64,000 nucleotides of DNA from positions 41,812,927 through 41,876,926 of the forward strand of contig CM055101.1 in the NCBI GenBank assembly GCA_029204225.1, read 5' to 3'. Source of the stretch: Diphasiastrum complanatum. Its lineage: Eukaryota; Streptophyta; Lycopodiopsida; Lycopodiales; Lycopodiaceae. Numbering within the stretch: the first letter of the stretch is position 1; the number at the start of each line of letters is the position of its first letter. This document shows, piece by piece, positions 12,401 to 24,400 of the stretch. The notes under the pieces are model-generated. The model saw nothing but the letters and a program-made list of their open reading frames with translations. It made no database searches and was not told the origin of the DNA. The position numbers and the translations under genes are program-made.

Positions 12401-15400
12401 GCGAAGAGCTTCATCATCTTTTTGTCTTGTTGCATCAAGTTCACATTCTTTGGAGTTGGCTGAATTATGGCATGCTAGGTTTGGACATCTCAACTTTGCT
12501 AGCTTGAAGATGTTGAAGAGATTCAATATGGTTGAAGACATTCCTAATATTGAGCATCCCGAAGGACATGTATGCGAAGGATGCATACTTGGAAAATTTC
12601 AAAGGCAAGCTTTTCCAATTGATGGAACTATTCGAGTTGATGGCAAATTTGATTTGGTTCATAGTGATATATGTGGTCCAATGAGGACCGAATCCATTGG
12701 AAGGTGTAAGTACTTTGTTACTTTTATTGATGACCTTTCAAGATTTACATGGATTTATTCTATGAAGGCAAAATCTGAAGTTTTTCAACGCTTTAAGGAT
12801 TTTCTAGCAATGATAGAAAACCAGTTTGGGCACTCTTTGAAGATCTTACGTACCGACCGAGGAGGGGAATATATAAAGAATACGTTCGGTACTTATCTTC
12901 AAAGCAAAAGTATCCATCATCAAATGACAACCCCTTACACACCTCAACAAAATGGTGTTGCCGAAAGAAAGAATCGCACTATCATGGAGATGGCTCGATG
13001 CATGCTCAAGGCAAAGGGCCTACCTCACAAGTTTTGGACTGAAGCGGTTATAACGGCGGCTTACATTAGTAATCGGTGTCCTACTAAAGCCTTGAAGGTA
13101 TTAACTCCTTATGAAGTTTGGTATGGTAAGAAGCCTATTGTTTCTCACTTACGCATCTTTGGTTGCACGGCTTATGCTTTCATTCCCGATAAGCTAAGAA
13201 CCAAGCTTGATGATAAAGAAGTTAAATGCATATTTGTTGGCTATAGTAGCGAAAGCAAGGGCTATAGGTTGTTTAATATGGATACTAATAAAATCATAGT
13301 GAGTCCTGATGTTCATTTTGATGAAAAGACCTCCTATGATTTTGCGCCCACTCATGTCATGAAAGGGGACTTCCCCCATGATGCATATGTTGAAATATTT
13401 ACAGATTTGGTTTTGCCATCTAATCATGAAGATAAGAGACTGCCATCAACTTCTAGTGGACAGCCCACTACTTCTTCAATTTTGCAGCCCATAGTTCATC
13501 AAGAAAAACCTATTTATGGTGAAGAGCAGCCTGTTGAAGACATTGGACAGCAAGGTCCAAGTTCAAAAAATATTGGACAGCAAGGTCCAAGTTCAGAACA
13601 CTTTGGACAACAAAGTGTTGACAAAGGTAAGGCTGTTGGACAGCCCAAACCAATCCCTAAATGGTTGTTGCAGACTTTGCAAGACAGCAAAGTGGATCAT
13701 TTCTATGAAGGGAAGACTCGTGCCTCTACTAAATCAATAGCATTTGCTGATTTTTCTGATTTTGCTCTTATTTCTATTGAGGATGGTGCAGTAGAACCTG
13801 TTTTTTATGAGCAGGCCAGAGGAGTAAAATATTGGGAGGATGCGATGCAAAAAGAGTACAACTCACTCGTGAAGAACCACACTTGGGTTCTTGTTGATCT
13901 TCCAAATGGGGCAGGAATCTTCATCTCTCAACAACGATACATTGAGCAGATGTTGAAACAATATTCTTTTTTCAAGTCATCGCAAGTTGATGCATATGAT
14001 GGATGCATTAGTGAAAAGTTTCATGCGAAACCTTTTCAGTTTGATGTTTTAGCAAAGGCTGAAAAATTCAAGCACTCTTTGGAACCTTTTTGTACTAATC
14101 GAGGAGGGAGTCAACATGTGTCAATTAGTACTTTTGTTCAAAATGTTAAGAGCGAGCATTTGTTTGGAGAGAATTTTTCATTACTTGAAGAATCTTCTAT
14201 GTCATCCCATGCCTCTTCGAGGGACAGCTTTGATGACGCCATCGTTGATGCATCTCTTGATAGTTTGCCAAATTTTTATGAAGAAGACGTTGGACAGCAG
14301 GTTCAGTCATCTTCTTTTGGTCATTTACAGCCCATTTTACATCATGAGCAGTCCATTATGCTTCAGGAACAGCCTCCGGAAGATTATGGACAACATGGTC
14401 CATGTTGGGAACACTTTGGGCAACAAAGTGTTGAACAGCCCATAACAGTTCCTTGTCGGCTATTGGAGGAGCAGGACAGCAAAGAAATGTCTTACTATGA
14501 AAGGAAGGCACATGCCTCTTTAAAATCAGTACCTCTTGCTGATTTTTTTGGTTCTACACTTACTCTTCATCATGATGTTGGTACATCGCCTATTCTATGT
14601 GAGCAAGTCATTGATAGTAAGGTTCGGGAGGATGTGATGCCAAAAGAGTTTGGTACTCTTTTTTATTGTCCTTATGGTAAGAAGTATTTTTGAATGATGT
14701 GGGAGCCTATGATGGATTACAAGTCCATGTTTCGACTTATTGCCGAGTTTATGTTGGTTCCCTACTTCGGATGGAGCATGCAAATCCTCACCCTTCGACT
14801 TGATGCTTCATTATTACGCATTCTTTTCCTTTTATATGTTGGACATGATTCGGGATGAGATTTCGACTACTTCGGTGCGAAGTTTATTTGGCGACATGAA
14901 GTTCGGACAGCAAGTTGCATTTTTCTCTTTCGAGAAGTTACTTCATGTTATGTTATGCATTTCCATTTAAGGAGGGTGTTGCAATGTAAATGGAATTGCT
15001 TACATTACCATAGGTTACTTTGACCCAAAAGGTCGAGAGTTGTGTAACCATGGTCATTTATTATATTAGGCCTACTAAACTTAGAGTTAGCTAAGTTAGT
15101 ATGAAATTAACTTGGTAGGGACTCATGGGTCCACTAGGCCTAATTGTGACATTAAGTACCCCAACTTGACATATTGGAGGTACCTTATTCTTTCTATGTA
15201 ACTTATAGAAAGTTGGATAGTCAATAGTCAAGTAGTTGGACAGCCAATAGTCAAGTAGTTGGATAGCCAATAGTCATGAAGTTAGATAGTCATCTTGGAC
15301 TATATATATGTGAGCATCCCATTTGTATGAGACACTTTTGTAAGCAATACTGACTATTCTCCTCGGCTGTCCACGAGTTTCTACAAGAGGGTTTCTAGGC

Positions 15401-18400
15401 ATCTCTCTCTTTCTTTTGAGAATGCTTTGTGTGATTGAATAGTTAAGATCCTGGATCCTTACGCTTCTATTTCCTACAAATTCATCCATTCGTGGTAAGG
15501 GGTATCTGGCTTTAATGGTCATTTTGTTTAATTTCTTGAAGTCTACACAAAGACGAGTTCCACCATCTTTCTTGTCAACTAACAGTACAGGAGCCCCCCA
15601 AGGAGATTGACTAGGTTGGATGTGTCCCATCCTAAGATAATCCCACAGCTGCCTCGCTACTTCATCCTCCTTCACACTCATCCTATCAGGATAAAGTGAG
15701 ACAAGAGAACTTCCTAGAAGAAGTTCTATACCATGCTCAACAACTTGTGCGGGTGGAAGACCCTCAAGTAACTATTCTAGAAATACATCATCAAATTCAT
15801 GCCTAAGTTTCCTAAAGATTTCACCTTCCGGTGAAGCAACATCATTTAAGATCTTAGACATTTGAGATAATTCAATGTTTAGATTTTAAATGTCTATATC
15901 AATGGAAGAAATAACACCTTTCCAATAACAAGAATAACTAGAACATTCCAAATCTTTCAAACATTCAGACAATTTCATTGCAAAACAACGAGAAGTTGGA
16001 ATATCGATATCATTTTTTGATCCTATCAATGAAGCATTGTGCAAGAATGACAAACAGTGAGTGATATAGTTTTTCTTCAATGATTCACTATGTTCATAGA
16101 ACCATTCTTTACCAAGTATCACGTCTACCTTATCCAAGTTCATAATGTGAAAGTCTAACGTATCACTAAAACTCTGAATTACAATAGGAAGACGTGGAAC
16201 CGTCCTGTCCCATACTTGGCTACTCTCCCCCATGGCTAACTTAACCATGTATTGATGGTTACTTTTTCTTGTCCCCACATTTCGCATCTGCACCAAAGAA
16301 GCATTGATAAAGTTATGAGTAGAACCATCATCAAACAAAACTTTAACAGCTTGCTCACCAATGAGCCCATTCATACGAATAAAATCACGAGGGCCAAATA
16401 CAACCATATTAAAACAACAATCTTCACAAATTGAATCATCAGTCAGCGATAGGTACACAAGAAATGCTAGAGTAACCTGGCATTTTAAAGCAAGTGGTAG
16501 CCCCTTTAGAAACCCCTTTAGCACCCTTATGTTTCTTCAGGTAATCCCTTGACAAATGCCCACACTCCATGCAATTGAAGCACAATACACGGCTTCTGGT
16601 CTTTGCATAAGCTTCACGGTCCAGTGTGGGCCATTTTCTCTTCTCGTCAGGAGAAGTATTGTCAATGACTTTTTCTTTCCAGACTTTTCCTTTCCCCTTC
16701 TTTGGAAAGAAAACAGGCTTTCGTCCTTTACTTTGGGCTGCCCAATCAACTCTCTCCGAGCTATGACACGTGTATCATCAAAAATTCTTACAAAGCGGAC
16801 TGCTTCATCCAAGGTTTGAGGCTAGTTCCTCCTCGAGTTGGAGTCCTTGGGCAAGCCCAAGATGAAATGCAACTTCAACAACTTTGGATCGATCCGAGCT
16901 GCAAATTTGGTAAGCACCTCTTGGAATTCTTGCAAATATTCATCAAAAGGCCAGTTCCCCATGTTGATGGTTGCATATTGTCTATACACTTCAAAATTAT
17001 CCATGATAGGCAAAAACGCATATTTGAAGGCTTTACAAAATTCATCCCAAGTCTTAGGTACGTCAGCCTTATCCCTTAGATCTTGCCACCATCAGAAGGC
17101 TTTCCCTCTCAAAAACATGACAGCCATCGAGATCATATCGTCGTTTGTTGAATCGTACACAGAAAAATGAGCACTCCATCGATCCAACCAAGAGAACACA
17201 ACATCAAGGACCTGATCCTTCTTATCGCTTGTAAACACCTCCGGCGTAGACAAAAGGTGAGTTAACACTTGCTTAGCTTGAGCAAGCTCCCTCAACTCCT
17301 TTTGCTCATGGGCATGCCTCTTTTGCATATCTATGATTTGTTGTTGAAGCATGTTGATAGCACCAATCAACTGGTTGGGATTAATAGTTGTAGCAGTCTC
17401 ACTATGGCTTCCGATGGTACATCCTTGATAGGATCCATCACTTAATTAGGAAAAATAGGCTGAAAAGTACAAAAGGCTCAAACAAGCCTCACACAAGAAG
17501 AAGAAGAGCACAAGATGAAAGCAAATCACTCAAAACAAAGTGAAGAAGCAATCAGCTGCACTAATTCCTATCTTTCTCCTCTTCACCCTCAAAAAGAAAG
17601 TAGTGCTCCCAGGTAAGATCACATCTCAAGAGGATAGGTACGTCCCAAAATCCGGAAGAGTCCACCTAGGCTGCCACATAGGCTGGCTGCCACGCAGGCA
17701 TGGCCAGTGTAGGGTGAGCAGGCAGCTGGACCTGCACACAGCCCGAGGTCGCACAAAAAAAAATTCATTTTTAGGTCGCATTTTTAGGGCGACCAAGTTT
17801 CTGTACTTTTTTTGAAAAAAAAAAGCTGTTTCAAAGCCCTAAACCTTAATTTGCAACCATAAACCCTAAATTGCAAAATACCCTACGATTGTCCATTTAA
17901 AAAAAAAAAGTGAATCAATTGCACCTGATCACAAGATTCGGCACCTCTAATACCAACTATTATAACCCCCACGATCGACTAAGTCAAGTGGGTACACAAC
18001 ATCACAAGAAGTTGGATGCTCACGATCCACCCCGCCGTAGAGCTCAATCCAAGCTCACCCACCGTGTCCTAGAGCCATCAGCCTAGGTTCTGTAACCATC
18101 CTCCAACGATGGCGGCGTCCCATACCACCGTCACCACCTTTGGATAGCAGCCTCCCAAGTCTAGCTAGCACAAATAACAAGATCGTCCTGGCATGCAATA
18201 GTGCTCCTCCCTCCTCCTATTCCTTGGAAGAGAGAATGAATCCTCATAACGGTCCCTCCTCCTATGTATGCATATAAGGGTCATAGGTCAAATCTTTAAT
18301 GTGGCACTTAATATGGATTTACAGGTCAAGCAACTAATCAAGAAGATCAAGAAAGTTCGACAAAGGATATTGGAGCACTACAGTTCTTTCTTGAAATTAG

Positions 18401-21400
18401 GTTTGGAGATCTAAGTATATTCATTTCTCAATCTAACTATGCTCATGAATTATTGTCAAAATTAAAAATGTCCGACTGTGAACCAATTATGACACCATAC
18501 GATTCAAGTTTGAAGCTAACAAAAACAGAAGATGATGAAGATGTAGATGAGACTTTGTACAAACGATTAGTTGGAAGTTTTATTTACTTGACCACTATTC
18601 AACCTGACATATCTTATGTTGTTAGTATGGTGAGTTAATAAATGACAAAACCTAAGATGGTACATTGGAATGCAGCTATAGGATCCCGAGGTATATTCAA
18701 GGTACAATCGGATTTGGCATCCAGTATGTAAGAAGTACGACACTATGATGTTACAAGGATATGTAGATGCTGATTTGTATCCACTGGTCTCAATTTTCTA
18801 ACATATGTCTCTAAGTGTTTTACCAGATCTTAAGAGGTTTTTCGACAGTCTAGGAATCTAGGCCCCAGCTGCGTTTGCAGGGAACGAGTCAGTCTTACAA
18901 GTATGTCGAATATTCAAAGGCACTTGGTATAAACACAATAATGATCTGAGTCCTGACAATGGTATGGAGTCAATAAATGGTACAGTTACCAATTTGAGAA
19001 GTAGAACAACATAAGCACAAACCCCATGAATGTTGTGGCCAACATAGATGGAAGATCTGTGGAAAATAAGGAGCCCCACAATAAAGGCCTAAATTAGAAA
19101 CAGACCTGTAGTTCACTTAACTAAGAACAAGATGGATCCCGTAGAGCTGATAATTTTAGGCGAAAAAAAAACAGACTACAAACAAAACAAAGCAGACTGG
19201 AAGGACAAACCCATAGACACTCCGAGCATAAAAGTTGGCAAAGCCTAATAACATTACCAACATAACCATGTTTGATTATGTTAATGCTTGGCTAGTCTTG
19301 GACGAGCAATCAGTTGTATCTCAGCATTCCTTGTTGATATAAGGTTCCTTGTCTGGAGGGGTGGCCGGTCTTGAGAATCCAGAGTTGCGTCGTATGGTGC
19401 ATGTTGAATGTGTTCTGATATCTCTAGACATTTGTCATTTATGCTTAATAAATTGCAGGCGTTACTCTCGATGCTATTATCAGTGAGCGAGTGACTCAGA
19501 TTATAGTGGTAAATTCTTCTGAACTCAGTCTAATGTTTGTATCTCAGCATTCCTTGTTGATATAAGGTTTCTTGTCTGGAGGGGTGGCCGGTCTTGAGAA
19601 TCCAGAGTTGTGTGTTAAATGTGTTCTGACATCTCTAGACATTTGTCATTTATGCTTAATAAATTGCAGGCGTTACTCTCGATGCTATTATCAGTGAGCG
19701 AATGACTCAGATTATTGTGGTAAATTCTTCTGAACTCAGTCTAATGTTTGTATCTCAGCATTCCTTGTTGATATAAGGTTCCTTGTCTGGAGGGGTGGCC
19801 GGTCTTGAGAATCCAGAGTTGCGTCGTATGGTGCATGTTGAATGTGTTCTGATATCTCTAGACATTTGTCATTTATGCTTAATAAATTGCAGGCGTTACA
19901 CTCGATGCTATTATCAGTGAGCGAGTGACTCAGATTATAGTGGTAAATTCTTCTGAACTCAGTCTAATGTTTGACGTCATGTGTGTAACAAAATTTTTGA
20001 AAACATTCACACTGATGCTACACTTAAGAGATTGAAGAAAGAAAGCAGAGCGATCCTAAGGTGAACCAGAAAGATACCAAGCACAATATGTAAATCACTG
20101 AGCATATGCTTACGGTCTGTAAAGCGATGAATGAATAGGCTTGGGTCAACCGGTTTCTGCATCATAGGGTGTTGCTCCAATCTTAACAATCTGCAGAGCT
20201 GTAAGAATACTGCACCGAGAACATATCTGAGACATCCAAGATCAAGAATCATATTAAAAGCCCTTAAAGATTCAAGCATAGTGTGTTTGACACACAAGGC
20301 CATCCCCCCAACAACTGCTGCCAAGGCATACTACATACGGTTACAATATCCAACTGGTTATTAGCTATTTGATGTTCAGACATGATTGAAAAGTGCACTC
20401 AAATCTTGAAGAAACATATGAACACAACTCCATCATACAAGCGTATGATACATAAAAGAGCCCTAAATTTGCATGAAGCTTGCATAATTTGAGGCGGGAA
20501 AGACACTGCATCAGCAAAAACACAAAGAGAAAGTGGCATTGTCACAATGGAGAACTTTTATAAAGACAATGGATTGCCTATTGCCAAGGCCCATAACACC
20601 TGACAAGAAGATATTACATGTTTTTTCAGACACAGCAACAACCGACCAAAGCTCCTCCATCAGCTAAAAGCCTTGTCAGCCGACCTAAAGGCTAAGACCT
20701 ACAAGGCTCCCCATTGTTCCAGCAATGTCCACCACCTACTCAGCAGATAATAAGAAAATGTCGCTTTTTCCAGTGATCTCCTTGTTTATAGATAGCTCGA
20801 TGTTATGTTTAGGATAGTATCCGAGATAATAAAGGAGATGTGCAATCTTCAACCTTACAAAGTCCACCCAAAAAGTTTGAGACCATCAACTCCATCATGC
20901 ATAGTGCAAAACAAATGCTACATCCCTACTTTGTCAGTGCCCAAAAAATAGATGCAGGTCACATGCACAAACATATGTCCACATTAGCTTTCATACATTT
21001 GCACCAAGGCACACGTATTGAGTTTCTAAGACTTCTCTGGAGGTTAAGGGCAGACTCAGTGTTAGAGCCTTTACTCCCTGTCCCGGTTATTTACAATTTT
21101 CAGAGACACATGTACGTTCAGTAATTATTGTAATTACTGAAATGGCTAAGTCACCAGCCTGTGGTGACTTTTGTAAGTATAAACTGTAAATAGTTGGCAT
21201 TGGACCTCAAAGAGTCGTGCTTAAGCTTTGGCATGGGGTACTACGTCATTTATTAGGAGTGGCTGGACTGACCTCCTAAAAAGTAGGAGAGTTGACTAGT
21301 CGTGACACATGTCATATGCTCACTGGGACAATTGGTCCAGTGAATGAGTGACACATGTCATGGTTGACCGGTCAAACATGACATGTGTCACATGCTCACG

Positions 21401-24400
21401 GGGACACTTGGTCCAGTGGATGAGTGACACATGTCAGCCTACTCACTTGCGCCTATGTCAGGGTACTGCCAAGTGGCAAGTGTCGACTGTGCATGGAGTT
21501 GGCCATGTGTCGAGATTTAGGAAGGGTCCGAGTTTAGGGGTGCTTGAGGATTGTGCATAAGTGAGCCTAGGGAGAGGCATTCCTCATCATAATCTATGCA
21601 GCAAAGGTTGGGAGGAGACAAGGCAGCCAGCTCCACCATGTTTCGTGTGCTCTGATGTTTTGTACATGCAGGGAAATCGACAGGGATCGAGATTGCTAAT
21701 TGCTGCGCACGGAATAAGCTAGGTTGTAAGTGAAGTTTCAGATTTGGAGTCTGACACTCAGTCATGATAAAGTCAAGCACTGAAGAGCAAAGCCAATCAA
21801 ATTAAGTCTCTACTAGGTAAATTTAGAGGTTAGAGCTTAGAGATATGGATATAAGTGAGGAACCATTTAGAATATGATCACGATGAGAATTTCTATCAAA
21901 ATCAAATAAATAAACCACACATCTACCCAGCTTCAACAATTCTATTTGCTAAAAAAGGTGAACAGACTTACACATTGGTCTGCAAGCAGTCTGAGAAGTC
22001 AATGAGCATGTAGGGTTTGCTTTCCTGCCTGCATACTTCAAAATATTGATGATGTTACATCCAAGAGAGAATTTCTGAGTTCATTTCTATTTACATTCAT
22101 GAACGTATATTTTTGTAAGAGAAGATATCTCCAAATTCACAAACTCAATTCGAGTCATTAATTTCATGAGGTTAAAGCACTGAAACAGGCAGAAGTGCAA
22201 CCAAAAAACTGAAAAAATTCCATATCAAATCACCAACATGAATAAAGAAAATTGCCAACGATTATAATTTATGGTCTGATTAAAGCCCAAGCATAAGTTG
22301 CTATCTAGGTTTCAGGAGAATCCGGATTCTCTTGAGTACACCTAGAACAAGAACGAATTAAGAACAAAACAGAAACATAAAACCATGGATCCTAAGTTGG
22401 AAAGAAGAGTTAAAAAGAAACAGACAATTTACAGAAATAAGAAATAAAATGGGCTCCTTAGCTCCCCAGATGCATGAACTCAATGAATAATCACATTCAA
22501 CATATTAGAAGCTGAAATATCTAAGAAAAGGCCATGAGAGTCTACAGCAGTTCAAACTTTTTTCATGTTTTTTTGCTCCATAATGAGTGATCATTATTGA
22601 GCAAAAAACTATTAGATGAACTGATTCATTTACAAAGCACCTCTACAGTACAGAGATAAAAAGAATTCAGAAGTACTTGATCCAAATTGAATAGAATATG
22701 AAATAATTGAAAAATCAAGATAAACCTATTAGCAGCAACCATTACCAAAGTTCTCAATCAAAAACCATGATGAATTCTGGCTTCTAGTGATTGCAATCAT
22801 CACCTCTATAGCTTGTTCATATGAGTCTCTGGAACAGTTTCCTTTAACAAAAAAATTTGTGCCTTTTTTAAAAACCACGAAAGTAATGAAGAAGTAGGCC
22901 ATTAAATAATCTTCTTACATTTCTAAGACAAAACCCGCATCTTCAAAAATTCAAGTTCATAAAAGGAAAGGTAAAATATTGCTAGATGGGAAAAGCAGCA
23001 TTTGTACTTATGAAACACCAAAAATATGGTAGAATGTACACAAAAAATACATGGCTGACTCTCCAGCTTTCTCTTCTCGCAACCACTTTCAAGATTCCAG
23101 GCCCGGCTACCATTTTTTCTCTGTCGGAATGCTAAAGCCTAGACAATGTGAATCTTTTAGTATGATGGAGGGTAAGCCCGAGATGTACTATGTGGTTAAG
23201 TCCCCAACTTAGTATGAGATGTGGAGAATTATTTGAGCCTAATATGGTTGTGAATAAAATTTACCACTTGAAAAATGTGGACCTTCTAAGAACAAGACAT
23301 GTGAAGTGAACCATGAAAGAGGCTAAACCTGAGATGAACTATGTGCTTTAAATCCCCTCCTTGAAATACAATGTGAAAGATTACTTTCATTCTTCATTTG
23401 ACCCTAACGTAGTTGAAAAAAAAATCTACCACTTGAGAACTGTGACCTTCTAAGAACAAGAAATGTGGAATATGAAGTCAAAAAACTAAGTACGGCAGTA
23501 TCCATAGATTGAAACCTCCAATTGAGTCAACAATGACTTCAGAATTTTGTCATTAAGAGAGAATAAGATGAGGAGAAATATAGCAGATTCAGACAGGGAG
23601 AGGATAGTGTGAAAATTTGACTGGCAATGCTCTGACAGAAAGGACAGCAAACCAAACAGTTCAGATTTAGATTGATGTTGGACTGCTTGTTATAGAGAAA
23701 TGTATCTTCCCAATTAGCACAATATAGTTTTTCCTCATTAGACAATAGTCTACTGTAAGAAAAATTTAGGCTATGGAAATAAATTTCCTAATGACAATGC
23801 AGCCTAAAGATCTTTCCTTCTTTATTCGTCACATGCCACATGGATCCAAGATACATAGCTTAATCACAAGATTGTTACACACATGAAGCTGAAGACCCCA
23901 ACATTAAAAATAGCTTTGTAATGCAACACTTAGCTCCTAGCATCAAGACACACATGAACCAAACAACAGTCCATATAGCATGTATTTCACCTAGACATTA
24001 ATGCAAAGTCTTTACTTCCAAGCATGCCATAATGTTCTGTTGATTCTCTATGTGGGCCCTATAATTAAAGAATAAACAATACCGGCACACGATGTATAAG
24101 CAAGCTGCTGCTACTTGTTGAGTTCTTCTCCCTCGTGTAAAATTGCGTTCGACTGCTATCTGTGTCCAAGGATTTGGATCATAGAATCAAAAAATTAAAA
24201 TCAAAAAACTAAGTGGCTGAATAACAACCAAAAGGAAAGCAAAAATGCCACAACTGTATGGCAATCATTATAGCAAATAACACTTTAAGATGTGAAACGT
24301 AAAACTTGAAACTTGCTTTGAGAACCCTCCAACATCAACATACGACATAAAGACGATGTGCAGCATTGACTGCGTCCTCTCGCCCACTGACTGATAACCA

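Larger units (their letters stand above)
10249..15478 (+). mobile_element. Complete young Ty1/copia element, RT deleted
   Basis: A 5.23-kb element with two 502-bp LTRs differing at about six positions by eye. It has a perfect PBS core, a polypurine tract, a gag/pol region, and near-identical 5-bp flanks (AATTT left, AATTC right) consistent with a target duplication. It inserted into the gypsy RT gene, whose halves flank it. The gag frame is broken and the pol ORF lacks the RT core and RNase H, so the copy must have been mobilised in trans if it moved in this state. Confidence 0.93.

Noticed and set aside
20820-21124. 94-codon plus-strand ORF in BRF1 intron 6
   Set aside because: No recognisable domain and composition close to random; no splice context.
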